From Roseimaritima ulvae (GTDB lineage: Bacteria > Planctomycetota > Planctomycetia > Pirellulales > Pirellulaceae): a stretch of DNA of 64,000 bases. Positions 39,517-50,828 of this stretch are shown piece after piece; the stretch's first letter is position 1; the number at the start of each line of letters is the position of its first letter. The DNA lies in contig NZ_CP042914.1 of assembly GCF_008065135.1 (NCBI RefSeq), positions 1,922,001-1,986,000 of the forward strand, written 5' to 3'. Both the position numbers and the translations under genes were made by a program. The notes beneath the pieces were generated by a model. It was given only the letters and a program-made list of their open reading frames with translations. It had not been told where the DNA came from and searched no databases.

Positions 39517-39662
39517 TTGAAGTTTGAAGTTTGAAGGGGGAAGTTTGAACGCGGGGTTTATCGTAGCGGTTACGGGGTGGGGCGGAACAGCCGGGCGGTG
39601 GATTGCAAATTGCAAAATGGACATTGCAAATTGCAAAATGGACATTGCAAATTGCCAATTGA
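39517..39662. repeat. Short repeats upstream of dus (TTTGAAG and ATTGCAAA types)
   Basis: 39514-39548 resembles a family-1 arm (TTTGAAGTTTGAAGTTTGAA). 39600-39660 has three copies of a 20-bp unit (ATTGCAAATTGCAAAATGGAC type), also found at 41135-41175. Confidence 0.7.
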
Positions 39663-40007
39663 AGTAGGCGGAGCCGTGGCAGGCGGTGCCCTCACCGTTG
39701 GCTCCACGCGGCCCTCCCGAGCAGAGGGTGTTTTGTTACCATGGCAGGCGGCTCGGTTGGCGGATGTTTCGCGGATGTTGCGGCAACCGTGGGCTGGCGG
39801 GCTTGGGGGATGTCCCTGGGAGGCTGAAGCGGAACGGGCGGCGATGGATTGTCGGCAGCCGGTAAACCCTCCCCTCGCTGACGCTCGACCCTCCCGAGGG
39901 GAGGGTGAAGTGGGGCGGTGTGGTAAACGACTAAACGACGACACAACTCAATGCCTGAACCGCTAACGAACTAATCCGCTGAACGACTCATTTTGGGGCT
40001 TACTAAT
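39663..40007. other. Intergenic stretch with palindromic interspersed repeat
   Basis: Contains the CCCTCCCGAGGGGAGGG-type hairpin (39885-39910), also seen near 37776, 60550 and 62640. No gene seen. Confidence 0.5.
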
Positions 40008-41117
40008 ATGTCTTTTACTCCATGCTGGGCGGCGCTGATGGTGCTGCTGGCGGTTTCGGCGAGTGCGAAGGAATCTACTGTGAAAATTGAATCGGAAGCT
40101 TGGGGAAAAACCACCGACGGCGAACAGGTCACGCGCTATCGATTGACCAACTCGCACCGCCACTCGGTGGGACTGACCGACTGGGGCGCAACGTTGTTGG
40201 ACGTCAACGTGCCGGACCGCGACGGCAAGCTGGCCAATGTCAACTTGAGCTTTGACTCGCTGGACGGCTACCTGGGTTCGCATCCCCATTTTGGCGGCAC
40301 CATCGGACGCTTTGCCAACCGCATCGCTCGAGGGCATTTCGAGATCGATGGCCAGGCGTACGATTTGGCGATCAACAACGGTCCCAACCACCTGCACGGC
40401 GGCACGGTCAGCTACGACCACCGGATGTGGAAAGCCGAAACGTTTGAAGCGGATACGGCGGCGGGCGTGCGGTTCACATTGGTCGATCCCGACGGCTTCG
40501 AAGGCTATCCCGGCACGGTGACGGTGGTGACCGAGTACAGCTGGAACGATGCCAATGAGTTGACGATCCGCTTCACCGCCACCACGGACGCAACGACGCA
40601 CGTCAATCTGACCAATCACAGCTACTGGAACCTGGGCGGCGCCGGATCGGGGTCGGCGATGGACCACGTGGCCACCATCCATGCGGACCAGTTTTTGGAC
40701 GTCGACGCGACGCTGATCCCCACCGGCAAGCTGAACGACGTCACCGGCACTCCGCTGGACTTCCGCAAACCGACGGCGCTGGGCGAGCGACTCGATCAAC
40801 TGCCGGCAACCAACGGCTACGACCATTGCTACGTGGTGCGTGGCCCCGCGGGAACGCTGCGGGCGGCGGCCAAGGTGCTCGACCCGGACAGCGGTCGCGT
40901 GCTGGAAATCGAAACGACTCAACCCGGCATGCAGCTGTACACGGCGAACCATCTGCCGGGCAATGAGTCATCGGCCGGAGCCGGCGGGCACGAAGCGTTC
41001 TGCTTGGAAACGCAGCACTATCCCGACGCTCCCAACAAGCCGTCGTTCCCTTCGACGCTGTTGAAGCCGGGCGAGAAGCTGGAACAGACGACCGTGCACC
41101 GGTTCTCGGTGGAGTAG
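40008..41117 (+). CDS. galM: Aldose 1-epimerase, secreted
   Basis: A 369-residue protein with a signal peptide (ATG at 40008, MSFTPCWAALMVLLAVSASA). Family motifs: GATLLDVNVPDRDG, GGTIGRFANRIARG, NGPNHLHGG with catalytic His, VNLTNHSYWNLGG with the second His, the Asp region VDATLIPTGKL and the end QHYPDAPNKPSFP with FCLET supplying the catalytic Glu. It interconverts alpha and beta anomers of hexoses, here outside the cytoplasm. Confidence 0.92.
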   Translation: MSFTPCWAALMVLLAVSASAKESTVKIESEAWGKTTDGEQVTRYRLTNSHRHSVGLTDWGATLLDVNVPDRDGKLANVNLSFDSLDGYLGSHPHFGGTIGRFANRIARGHFEIDGQAYDLAINNGPNHLHGGTVSYDHRMWKAETFEADTAAGVRFTLVDPDGFEGYPGTVTVVTEYSWNDANELTIRFTATTDATTHVNLTNHSYWNLGGAGSGSAMDHVATIHADQFLDVDATLIPTGKLNDVTGTPLDFRKPTALGERLDQLPATNGYDHCYVVRGPAGTLRAAAKVLDPDSGRVLEIETTQPGMQLYTANHLPGNESSAGAGGHEAFCLETQHYPDAPNKPSFPSTLLKPGEKLEQTTVHRFSVE

Positions 41118-41315
41118 GTTGGCTTGGAAGGGGGGGAATTGCAAATTGCAAAATGAACATTGCAAAATGCAAAATGGCTGGGTTTGCTTGGCGGTTTGTT
41201 GGTGGGGGCGTTGTGGTGGTGCGACGCCTGCGCCTGCGTAGGCCGCTGATGGAGTCGAAGCACGACTCAAGCAGCGGCCTACTGCGGCTGCGGGTTAAAC
41301 GATTGCTCGGGTTTT

Positions 41316-42080
41316 TTAGCCGTCTTGTTGGGTGGCGTATTGGGCGGTGGCGAGCCGGAGCATGGCCAGCGCTAGCAGGACGGCGGTGAAAATCGCCAGG
41401 GCGAACAGGTGGGATGCCGGGGACTCGTTGCCCAGCACCAATTCCGCTCGGCTGCGGAGGTCGTGCCACTGCATCCATTCGGCCAGCAGCCCGCGTAGCC
41501 GATAGTTGACCGTCAGCTTGTTGATCAGGGCCGGAATAAAGGCGATCACGTATTCCATCACCAGGGTGTAGAACACGGCGGAAACCATAGTGCGTTTTTG
41601 AAACAGCACGCCGATCAATAGAAAAATCGCCGCGTGGGCCAGGCAGGACAAGCCCGCCAGCACGTTCATCACGATCCACATCCGCAGCGGTTCCGGCGGG
41701 CCGATGATCAGTACGCTGATCGTGATTCCCGTGGCGGCGGCGGTCCAGGTCCAGAGCACGGCGGTCAGGTATTTGCCCAGCAGCACGATGTTGCGGCCGC
41801 TGGCCCGCATGGCCAGATAGATCCACGTCTGGCCTTCGATTTCGGTCGACACCACGGGCGTGGCCCACAGCAACAGCCCCAACAAACAGACAATTTCGGG
41901 AATCAAAAAATACAGCGTGAACCCGAAGCGTTCGATCGGTTCGACGGGGATCGTGATCCGCAGCACGGAGATCAGGGCCACAGGGAAGGCGACCAGCACG
42001 CACCAGATGGCGAGCCGGCCGACGGTCAGCGAGCGGGCCAGTTCGAAGCGAATGACGTCGAGGATCAACATCGAGTTCAT
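41316..42080 (-). CDS. ABC transporter permease
   Basis: A 254-residue protein with six hydrophobic segments (LAIWCVLVAFPVALISVL, FLIPEIVCLLGLLLW, TITVLIIG region, FYTLVMEYVIAFIPALI, LFALAIFTAVLLALAML). ABC-2 type. Its start overlaps the ATPase gene by 4 bp. Last gene of a four-gene operon (45056 to 41316). Substrate unknown. Confidence 0.82.
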   Translation of the reverse strand: MNSMLILDVIRFELARSLTVGRLAIWCVLVAFPVALISVLRITIPVEPIERFGFTLYFLIPEIVCLLGLLLWATPVVSTEIEGQTWIYLAMRASGRNIVLLGKYLTAVLWTWTAAATGITISVLIIGPPEPLRMWIVMNVLAGLSCLAHAAIFLLIGVLFQKRTMVSAVFYTLVMEYVIAFIPALINKLTVNYRLRGLLAEWMQWHDLRSRAELVLGNESPASHLFALAIFTAVLLALAMLRLATAQYATQQDG

Positions 42081-43012
42081 GTCGTCTCTCCGCGATGATG
42101 CCGCAGCAGCGATTCGAACAACGTCGTCAGGTCGCCGCTGCTGGACTGCATGCGATCGATCCGCAAACCGTCTTCGCTAATCCAGCGAGCCAGCGGACCA
42201 TACATTTGGGCCGGATCATTTAGGGCGAGTCGCAATTCCTGCCCGTGATTTTTCAGCTGCAAAGAGTCGACCCAGTCTTGGTCGGCAAAGCGAGCAACCA
42301 GCCGCGCGGCGTCGGGGCCGACCAGCGTGATCGCTTGCGGCGTGCTGGCCAGAATGCTCTCGATCTCTTCGGTCGTTCCGGAAGCCAGCAAGCGGCCGCC
42401 GTGGATCAACAAAAACGACGACGTAATGGCTTCGATTTCGTGCAGCACGTGGCTGGCGAACAGCAAGCTGCGGCCCGCTGCCGTCCAGCTCCGCAGGAAC
42501 TCCGTCATCTCATAGCGGCCGACCGGATCGAGCCCGTTGTAGGGTTCGTCCAGGATCAGCAGGTCCGGCTGGTGCGCGATGGCTTGAGCGATCTTGGTCC
42601 GCTGCCGCATGCCCAGCGAATACGAGCCCATCGGGCGGTGCATGCGATCGGTCATGCGGACCTGCTGCAGTGCCTCTGCCGCGCGATTGCGACTTTCCGA
42701 AGTGGAAAAGCCGTGCAGTCGAACTTGATAGGTCACCCAGTCGATGGCTGAGACGTTGGGGTACAACACGTCGGTGGCGGGACACAGGCCGATGCGCCGG
42801 AGGAGGCGGCGGTGACGCCAGGGATTGTTTTCGAAGACGGTCAAGCGGCCGATGGTGGGACGCAGTTGGCCGGTCAGCAAATTGATAAACGTCGTTTTAC
42901 CGGAGCCGTTGGGACCGACCAGGCCATAAGCGCCGGCCGGCAATTGCAGCGTCAAATCGTTGACGCCGATGACTTTGCCGTACAGCTTGGTTACGTTGGC
43001 TAATTCCAGCAT
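42077..43012 (-). CDS. ABC transporter ATP-binding protein
   Basis: A 311-residue protein. Walker A GPNGSGKTTF, signature YSLGMRQRTKIAQA, Walker B LLILDEPYNGLDP, switch His in FASHVLHEIEAIT. The C-terminal 90 residues are a regulatory extension. Pairs with the neighbouring permeases. Confidence 0.9.
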   Translation of the reverse strand: MLELANVTKLYGKVIGVNDLTLQLPAGAYGLVGPNGSGKTTFINLLTGQLRPTIGRLTVFENNPWRHRRLLRRIGLCPATDVLYPNVSAIDWVTYQVRLHGFSTSESRNRAAEALQQVRMTDRMHRPMGSYSLGMRQRTKIAQAIAHQPDLLILDEPYNGLDPVGRYEMTEFLRSWTAAGRSLLFASHVLHEIEAITSSFLLIHGGRLLASGTTEEIESILASTPQAITLVGPDAARLVARFADQDWVDSLQLKNHGQELRLALNDPAQMYGPLARWISEDGLRIDRMQSSSGDLTTLFESLLRHHRGETT

Positions 43013-43015
43013 CGC

Positions 43016-44041
43016 TTAAACACTTAGCCTCGCGATGATCCGGTTGCGAATGATCCAAATACAGGCCATGGTGATCGCCACCAGGACCGTTACCGCCGGC
43101 CAGACGCTGGCCGGCGTGGTGTCCAGCCCAAACACCCAGCTTTGGACTTTGCCCAGCGTGTCGTAGGGCGACAGCAACCGCCACTTGTCGTAGTCGATGC
43201 TGTTTCGCCATTCCTGCAACGCTTCTTGAGCTTCGGCGCTTTGCCGCCACCGCGGTCCGCCACCGCGAGGCCGAGGCGGCTGGAAGGGTTGTCCGGCGAA
43301 GGTGAGGATGCGATAGGCGACCGAACCCATCACCCAGGTGGCGAACCAGGTGAACGTGGCATAGCGGCTTTCGGACGTAAACGCCGAATAGCACAACGCC
43401 AGGGCCGTGGTGGGCACGGCCAGCACGATGGTGGCGGCCAGGATCCGCAGCGGGATGTCCCAAGTTTGCGCGATCACGGACAATTCCGACGACAGCAGCA
43501 CGCCGACGCCGTACAGGACCAGCGCCGGGATCGTGATGATCATCGACAAGAAGAACCACAGCACCGCGGACTTGCCGAGGATGTATTCCATGGGCGTCAG
43601 CGGGCGCGAGAAATACATCAGGTAGGCTTTGCTGCGGAGGTCATACGAGATCATCATGGGAGCGATCAGTCCGACCAGCAGCACCATCGCCACGGCTTGC
43701 GGGTAACGGAAGAACGCCAGGATCAGCGTCGCCCAAACTTCGTGCCGAGCCGCTTCGGGGTCGGACAAGACTTGTGCCGCCAATTCGGGATTGCCGGGGA
43801 CAAAATTGCGAGTCAGTTCGGCCAGGACCGGACGCATCTCCGGATAGGTCGTGGACAACTCAAACAGAAAGATGCCCAACGCGGGTGCCAGGATCGGCAG
43901 CCAGGCGACCAGCAACGTCATCCGCATCCAACGTCGGCGCCAGACTAAGGACACGCCGCTGCGGGCGACGACCCAAGGCCGCAGCGCCCGCGCCATCCGT
44001 CGCCCCGTCCAGCCGCGGTAGCCCAAGTCATGAACGGCCAT
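43016..44041 (-). CDS. ABC transporter permease (second)
   Basis: A 341-residue protein with six or more membrane segments (TLLVAWLPILAPALGIFLF, AVAMVLLVGLIAPMMIS, AVLWFFLSMIITIPALVLYG, LRILAATIVLAVPTTALAL, VWPAVTVLVAITMACIWI). The motif YDLRSKAYLMYFSRPLTPME is typical of ABC-2 permeases. Overlaps the next ATPase gene by 14 bp. Confidence 0.85.
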   Translation of the reverse strand: MAVHDLGYRGWTGRRMARALRPWVVARSGVSLVWRRRWMRMTLLVAWLPILAPALGIFLFELSTTYPEMRPVLAELTRNFVPGNPELAAQVLSDPEAARHEVWATLILAFFRYPQAVAMVLLVGLIAPMMISYDLRSKAYLMYFSRPLTPMEYILGKSAVLWFFLSMIITIPALVLYGVGVLLSSELSVIAQTWDIPLRILAATIVLAVPTTALALCYSAFTSESRYATFTWFATWVMGSVAYRILTFAGQPFQPPRPRGGGPRWRQSAEAQEALQEWRNSIDYDKWRLLSPYDTLGKVQSWVFGLDTTPASVWPAVTVLVAITMACIWIIRNRIIARLSV

Positions 44042-45056
44042 CGGAAGCCTCCGGTCCGTAAGACAGCTGCTCGGCCGCAGCGGGTTCCGCTCGCGCGACG
44101 TCGAAGAAGATCTGGTCCAGCGAGTTCTCGGCGGGCTGCAGCCGGCGGATGGCAGCGCCGGCGTCGGCGGCCCATTTCCAGACCACCGCCGTGTCCGTTG
44201 GATCCACGCCTTCGATCTTCAACGAACCGTCGCGCTGCACCGTCACGGTGTGGCCTTGGCGTTCGATATGAGCGACCAGGGCATCGCTATCGCCAGAGAC
44301 GGTGACGTGCATGGTGGGAGCGCTGGGCCGCTGAAGGTTGGCCAGCGAATCACTCAACCGGACCTGGCCATGGACCAGCATCACGACCTGCTGGCACACC
44401 GAACGAACATCGTGCAGGATGTGGGTCGAGAGGATGATGGATTTTTGATGGGTGCGAGCCAGCGTGGCGATGCGGCTGAGCATGGCTTTGCGTTGATCGG
44501 GATCGAGCCCGGTGGTCGGTTCGTCGAGAATCAGCAGGGGCGGGTCGTGGACCAGGGCTTGGGCGAATTTCAATTTTTGCCGCATGCCCGTGGAATACGT
44601 TTCGACTTCGCGATACCGCTCTTCGCCGATGTCGCAAAAGTCCATGATCTCGTGAGCTCGCCGCAGCCCTTCGGTACCGGGCAGGCCGGAGAGCTGGGCC
44701 ATGAAGGCGACCGATTCGATACCCGTCAGGCCGGCGATGTAGCAGTCGTCTTCGGGCAGGTAGCCCACGCTGTCGCGGATCGCTCGCACATCGCGGGGCC
44801 ACGGCATCCCCAGGACTTGTCCTTCGCCTTGATGAGTGCGGGCCAGTCCCAGCAGAGCTTTGATCAGCGTGCTCTTGCCAGAACCGTTGGGGCCGAGCAA
44901 GCCGGTGATGCCGGGCGGAAAGGCGATGGTCACATCCGACAACGCCTGAATGGTGCCGTAGCGTTTGGACACGCCGCTGACTTCAACCACCGGACGTGTC
45001 GAACCGGAGCGGTGGGAACGGTCGTGTGGGAGAGCATCGATGGTTGGGCGTTCCAC
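44028..45056 (-). CDS. ABC transporter ATP-binding protein (second)
   Basis: A 342-residue protein. Walker A LLGPNGSGKSTL, signature YSTGMRQKLKFAQA, Walker B LLILDEPTTGLDP, switch LSTHILHDVRSVC. First gene of the operon. Two ATPase/permease pairs in one operon suggest a heteromeric exporter or two related ones; substrate unknown. Confidence 0.9.
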   Translation of the reverse strand: MERPTIDALPHDRSHRSGSTRPVVEVSGVSKRYGTIQALSDVTIAFPPGITGLLGPNGSGKSTLIKALLGLARTHQGEGQVLGMPWPRDVRAIRDSVGYLPEDDCYIAGLTGIESVAFMAQLSGLPGTEGLRRAHEIMDFCDIGEERYREVETYSTGMRQKLKFAQALVHDPPLLILDEPTTGLDPDQRKAMLSRIATLARTHQKSIILSTHILHDVRSVCQQVVMLVHGQVRLSDSLANLQRPSAPTMHVTVSGDSDALVAHIERQGHTVTVQRDGSLKIEGVDPTDTAVVWKWAADAGAAIRRLQPAENSLDQIFFDVARAEPAAAEQLSYGPEASDGRS

Positions 45057-45304
45057 GCGGAGGAGCGATGAGGACGCTATAGCATACCGTCTGGAGAGGG
45101 GGCGAGTTGCGAGTTGCGAGATTTGATCGCTGCGTCCGTGTCTTGGGCTTGGGGTGCTGCCCTTGGTAGCGGTGGACGTATTCGCCGGCGCCTGCGGCTA
45201 CGGGTTAAACGAGTGCTGCCCCACTGCCCTACTCACCCACTCCCACCGTCTGGCGACGGTAGCTACGAGGCTCCTGTTGCGGGGCCAAAGTCTGGCGACT
45301 TCGG
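45057..45304. repeat. Intergenic repeats between the ABC operon and the PQQ gene
   Basis: Contains one CGCCTGCGGCTACGGGTTAA repeat (45180-45211), one CCACCGTCTGGCGACGGTAG palindrome (45243-45265) and one CAAAGTCTGGCGACTTCGG palindrome (45286-45305). All recur between other genes of the right half. No gene. Confidence 0.7.
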
Positions 45305-46522
45305 TTACGGGAGTTTGGCGCAGACTAGAGTGCCGGCGGCGTTGCGGGCGTAGACGCGGCCGCCGAAGAATACAGGGACAGTCCAACATCGCCCTTCCAG
45401 CAGCGGCGAACTGGCGATTTCCTGATAACCTTCCGGCGTCGCGTTGGCCAGCACCAATTCCCCTTCGTCCGACAACACCAGCAGTTTGCCGTCGACGATC
45501 ATCAGCGAGCCACAGCCCAGGCCGCGATGCTTCCAAACGACTTCGCCCGTGGCGTGGTCCATGCATACCAAATGTACCACGCGGCCCAGATTGGAATTGC
45601 CGTCGAAGCCGTACAGGTGGCCGTCGTAGAGGATGCTGTTGTTGAAATGATTCCGCATGAAGCGGTTGGAATACACCAGTTCCAGCTTGTCGTCTTTCAG
45701 CTCGAACAAGCCGCAGCCGACGTTGTAGCCCGTGGAGACGTAGATCGTGCCGTCGGACACGATCGGGGTGGTGGAATTGGTGCGGAACGGCGACTTCCAA
45801 GGAAACGCGTCGACTTGCGAACCATCGGCGGCATCGCTGATCCGCAGCGATTCCGAATCGAGGCTGACGATCAGCTGACGGTCGTCGTCGCTCAGCAGGG
45901 CGACCGAGCCGTAACCGGCTTGATGCTGTTCGGACTGCCAGATCTTTTCGCCGCTGCGTTTGTTGTACGACACCACGCGTCCGGCTTCGAGCAGCAGTTG
46001 GTCGCCGAGGATGTAGGGCGAACTATTGAATCCCCATTCGGGCAGCGTGACGTCGAGGTCGGCTTGCAGGTCTCGCTGCCACTGCACTTCGCCCGATGCG
46101 GTGTCGAAGCAAAACAGCTGGCCTTCTTTGCCCAGCGTGTAGACGCGCGTGCCGTCGATCGTGGGCGTCGCTCCGGGGCCGCCTTCGTACAGCACGTCCA
46201 CCAAGGCACAGGGATATTTGTGCGTCCAAATTTCTTTGCCCGTGGCCGCGTCGAAGCAGTACACGAACTCTTCGCCTTCGACATGTCCCATCGAATACAG
46301 GCGACCATCGGCGATCGAGACGGAACTGAAACCGATGCCCAGCTCCCGCGACCAGACCTGCTCTAGGCCCGACTCCGGCCAATCGCTTGACCAGCCCGTT
46401 TCGGCCGAGACGCCGTCGTGGTTGGCGCCCATCCAACAGGGCCAGGCTTGTGGCTTTTGGCCACAGGCGACGGCGGGAAGGATCGCCAGGATGAGCGCGA
46501 AGGCCAACAGGCGGTGGGGCAT
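45305..46522 (-). CDS. Secreted PQQ-type beta-propeller protein
   Basis: A 405-residue protein from the ATG at 46522, where a signal peptide starts (MPHRLLAFALILAILPAVAC). The frame extends to 46732, but that part is only the translation of heptamer and nonamer repeats. Blades show the WxxWG-like pattern of PQQ enzyme repeats: AWPCWMGANHDGVSAETG, YCFDAATGKEIWTHKYP, FCFDTASGEVQWQRDLQ, CMDHATGEVVWKHRGLG. Planctomycetes have many such proteins; binding partner unknown. Confidence 0.87.
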   Translation of the reverse strand: MPHRLLAFALILAILPAVACGQKPQAWPCWMGANHDGVSAETGWSSDWPESGLEQVWSRELGIGFSSVSIADGRLYSMGHVEGEEFVYCFDAATGKEIWTHKYPCALVDVLYEGGPGATPTIDGTRVYTLGKEGQLFCFDTASGEVQWQRDLQADLDVTLPEWGFNSSPYILGDQLLLEAGRVVSYNKRSGEKIWQSEQHQAGYGSVALLSDDDRQLIVSLDSESLRISDAADGSQVDAFPWKSPFRTNSTTPIVSDGTIYVSTGYNVGCGLFELKDDKLELVYSNRFMRNHFNNSILYDGHLYGFDGNSNLGRVVHLVCMDHATGEVVWKHRGLGCGSLMIVDGKLLVLSDEGELVLANATPEGYQEIASSPLLEGRCWTVPVFFGGRVYARNAAGTLVCAKLP

Positions 46523-46532
46523 AGGGGGCCGT

Positions 46533-46722
46533 GAGGGACGGAAGGGACGGAAGGGACGGAAGGGACGGAAGGGACGGAAGGGACGAAAGGGACGAAAGGG
46601 ACGAAAGGGACGAAAGGGACGAAAGGGACGAAATCTGAAATCTGAAATCTGAAATCTGAAATCTGAAATCTGAAATCTGAAATCTGAAATCTGAAATCTG
46701 AAATCTGAAATCTCGCAACTCG
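46533..46722. repeat. Two adjacent tandem repeats (GAAGGGACG nonamer, GAAATCT heptamer)
   Basis: 46533-46631 is about eleven copies of a 9-bp unit GAAGGGACG, changing to GAAAGGGAC. 46632-46722 is about twelve copies of the 7-bp unit TGAAATC. They lie upstream of the PQQ gene; read through they would encode FRP and ISDFRFQ repeats. Confidence 0.92.
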
Positions 46723-46741
46723 CCTCTCGCAACTCGCCCTC

Positions 46742-48231
<1,490 letters not shown>

Positions 48232-48235
<4 letters not shown>

Positions 48236-49719
48236 AGCTGAGGCCTTCGTCGGTGGTGGTCGGTGGCGTTTTGAAACACGGTGCCGGCTCGCAGCATGGC
48301 CGCTTCGCGCAGCGGTGGAGCTTGCAGTTGAACGCCCAGTGGCAAACCGGCGTCGGTGTGGCCGGCCGGCAACGAAATCGCGGGCAGGCCGGCCAGATTC
48401 GCGCCTACGGTAAACAGGTCGCACAGATACATCTGCAGCGGATCGTCGACTTTATCGCCCAGGGGGAAGGCGGCGGTGGGCGTGACCGGTCCGAGCAGCA
48501 GATCGACTTGCTCGAAAGCCGCGTCGTAGTCGCCGCGAATCAGCCGCCGCACGCGGAGAGCTTTGGAATAATAGCGGTCGGAGTAACCGGCGCTGAGCGA
48601 GTAGGTGCCCAGCATGATGCGTCGTTTGACTTCGGCGCCAAAGCCTTCCTCGCGGCTCTTGCAGTACGTGGCTACCAGCGGTCCGTGCTGCTGGGCTTCT
48701 TCGCTGCTGACTTCGGCGCGATGGCCGTAATGAGCTCCGTCGTAGCGGGACAGGTTACTGCTGGCTTCGCAGGGAGCGATGATGTAGTAGGTCGGCACCC
48801 AGTATTTGGTTTGTTGGAACTGGACGTCGACGATCGTCGCGCCGGCCGCCGTAAAGACTTCGATGGCTTGCTGGACGGCATGGCGTGCCGGGTCAGCCAG
48901 TCCGTCGCCATCGAGTTGGTCGCGGATCACGCCGATCTTCAGGCCCCGCACGTCGGCGTTGGCAATGGCGGCCAGGTAGTCGTCGACCGGAGCGTCCAGC
49001 GAAGTCGAATCGCGTTGGTCGAAGCCGGCGATCTGGGACAGCAGCAGAGCGTTGTCGGCGACGTCCCAGCCCAGCGGTCCGACTTGATCGAGGCTGCTGG
49101 CGAAGGCCACCAAGCCGAAGCGGCTGACGCGCCCGTACGTGGGTTTTAATCCGGTCACGCCACAGAACGCGGCCGGTTGGCGGATCGAGCCGCCGGTGTC
49201 GCTTCCCAGGCTGAGCGGCACGTTGGACGCCGCGACCACGGCCGCCGCGCCACCGCTGCTGCCGCCCGGCGTGCAATCCGTGTTCCACGGATTGCGGGTG
49301 ACGCCGAAGGCGCTGTTTTCGGTGCTGGCGCCCATCGCGAACTCGTCCATGTTCGTCTTTCCGACCAACAGGGCGTCGGCGGCGCGCAGTTTGGCGACCA
49401 CGGTGGCGTCGTAGGGCGGCTGAAAGTTTTTCAGCATCCGCGACGAACAGGTCGTCGGCATGTCGGTGGTGCAGAGCACGTCTTTAACGGCCACCGGGAT
49501 CCCGGCCAGGGGACCAAGCGTTTCGCCGGCGCTGCGGCGGCGGTCGATGGCGGCGGCTTGGTCGAGCAGTTGTTCGCCGGCCGTGCAGGTAAAGGCCGCG
49601 ATGGTCGGTTCGGTAGCGGCCGCACGGTCGAGAACGGCGCGGGCCACGTCGACCGCGGAGACCTCGCCGTCGGATAACATGCGTTGTAAGCGAGTGGCCG
49701 AATCAAGCGGTATCGTCAT
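48232..49719 (-). CDS. gatA: Glutamyl-tRNA(Gln) amidotransferase subunit A
   Basis: A 495-residue amidase-signature enzyme. Catalytic Lys in AGIPVAVKDVLC, the Ser pair in TPGGSSGGAAA and GSDTGGSIRQPAAFCGVTGL, all intact. It releases ammonia from glutamine for the GatB site. Coupled to gatB by a 4-bp overlap; gatC lies upstream on the same strand. Confidence 0.96.
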
Positions 49720-49774
49720 GGCAGGTCAGGGTGTAGCTACGCTCGCCAGAGCGTGGGCGAGAGGGGCGGACGAG

Positions 49775-49838
49775 GTAAGCGTCCAAAGTCTGGCGACTTC
49801 GGCTACGTGTCGGTCCAAAGTCTGGCGACTTCGGCTCC
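49775..49838. repeat. CAAAGTCTGGCGACTTCGGC palindromes, two tandem copies
   Basis: Two copies at about 49779-49805 and 49811-49838 between gatC and gatA. The same 27-bp sequence recurs at 45286 and 50609. Confidence 0.8.
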
Positions 49839-49842
49839 GGGG

Positions 49843-50133
49843 CTATGACGGTAGGACCGGCGGCACCAGGAAGCACTCTTTGTCGGCCAGCGGGGCATTG
49901 GCCAGGGCGGCCTCACGCGGCAGTCCGGGTTCGATGGTGTCGCTCACCCAGCGATTGTTGACATCCAAAGCCGTGGTCATCGGTTCCACGTCTTCGGTGT
50001 CTAACTCCGCCAGTTGTTCGACGAACCCCAGGATCCGTTCCAGTTGAGGGCCCAGCGTCTGCACCTCCTGGTCGGTCAGTTCCAGCCGAGCCAGGTGTGC
50101 CAATTTGCGGATGTCGTCGTCGGAGAAAGCCAT
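49843..50133 (-). CDS. gatC: Asp/Glu-tRNA amidotransferase subunit C
   Basis: A 96-residue protein of usual length. IRKLAHLARLELTDQEVQTL, LERILGFVEQLAELDTEDVE and EPMTTALDVNNRWVSD are the family landmarks. It stabilises the GatA-GatB complex. Sits 2 bp after rpmB. Confidence 0.95.
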   Translation of the reverse strand: MAFSDDDIRKLAHLARLELTDQEVQTLGPQLERILGFVEQLAELDTEDVEPMTTALDVNNRWVSDTIEPGLPREAALANAPLADKECFLVPPVLPS

Positions 50134-50135
50134 AT

Positions 50136-50414
50136 TTATTTCTTGGCGGCTTTGGTTTCGCCCAATTCAAAGGGTTTCACTTTGACGGCTTTGCGAACCG
50201 CACCGCTGCGGATGCAGGCCGTGCAGACGCGCATCGTCTTGTTTTGGCCGCTGGGCGTGGTGACGTGAACTTTCTGCAGATTGGGGATGAATTTGCGACG
50301 CGTGATGCCGGTGATTTTCGTACCCACCCCGCCCAAATACTTCGCTTTACCGCGGGTTTCGACGCGGTTGCCCATCTGGACTTTCTTACCGCAGGATTCG
50401 CATTGACGGGCCAT
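50136..50414 (-). CDS. rpmB: 50S ribosomal protein L28
   Basis: A 92-residue basic protein. MARQCESCGKKVQMGNRV with the CxxC zinc pair, RRKFIPNLQKVHVTTPSGQN and MRVCTACIRSGAVRKAVKVK (second CxxC) match L28. Forms an operon with gatC. Confidence 0.93.
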   Translation of the reverse strand: MARQCESCGKKVQMGNRVETRGKAKYLGGVGTKITGITRRKFIPNLQKVHVTTPSGQNKTMRVCTACIRSGAVRKAVKVKPFELGETKAAKK

Positions 50415-50828
50415 GACTGTTCTCCGACGTTTCCAAAAAACGATATTTAAATATGGTTAAGCAGCAAATTGCTTGGCGAGGCTATTTTTCGAAGCTCAAG
50501 AGTATACCGCCGGCGTGGCTGCGTACAACCGCGGATCCGGTTTTGTCGCGACCGGGGCTTTTCGTAGCCGAACTCGCCAAAGTTTGGGTTTTCGGTCGAG
50601 CGGTCCAAAGTCTGGCGACTTCGGCTACGGGCGTCCACCGTCTGGCGACGGTAGCTACGTTGCCGGAAACATTTTTCTGGTTTCTTTGCGGTTTTGGGTG
50701 ATGCGGCGGGGGACTGGCCCCGATAACCCTCATAGTTCACCTGACCGGCACAGTTTGCCGGCCTTGGTGAACATGTATCCCGGGGGGGAACCATGATATC
50801 TGTATTCCGCGACCATTCTTGGTGACCC
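50415..50828. repeat. Intergenic stretch with SQUARE-type palindromic repeats
   Basis: Contains CAAAGTCTGGCGACTTCGGC (50609-50630) followed by CCACCGTCTGGCGACGGTAG (50636-50657). No gene. It is the divergent promoter region between rpmB and the lipoprotein gene. Confidence 0.6.

Noticed and set aside
38464-39645. 43-residue N-terminal extension of Dus
   Set aside because: The extension is the translation of ATTGCAAA-type repeats (MSILQFAMSILQFA); the Dus family begins at the ATG at 39516.
46523-46732. 70-residue N-terminal extension of the PQQ protein (ISDFRFQ and FRP repeats)
   Set aside because: Encoded by tandem DNA repeats; a clean signal peptide starts at 46522.
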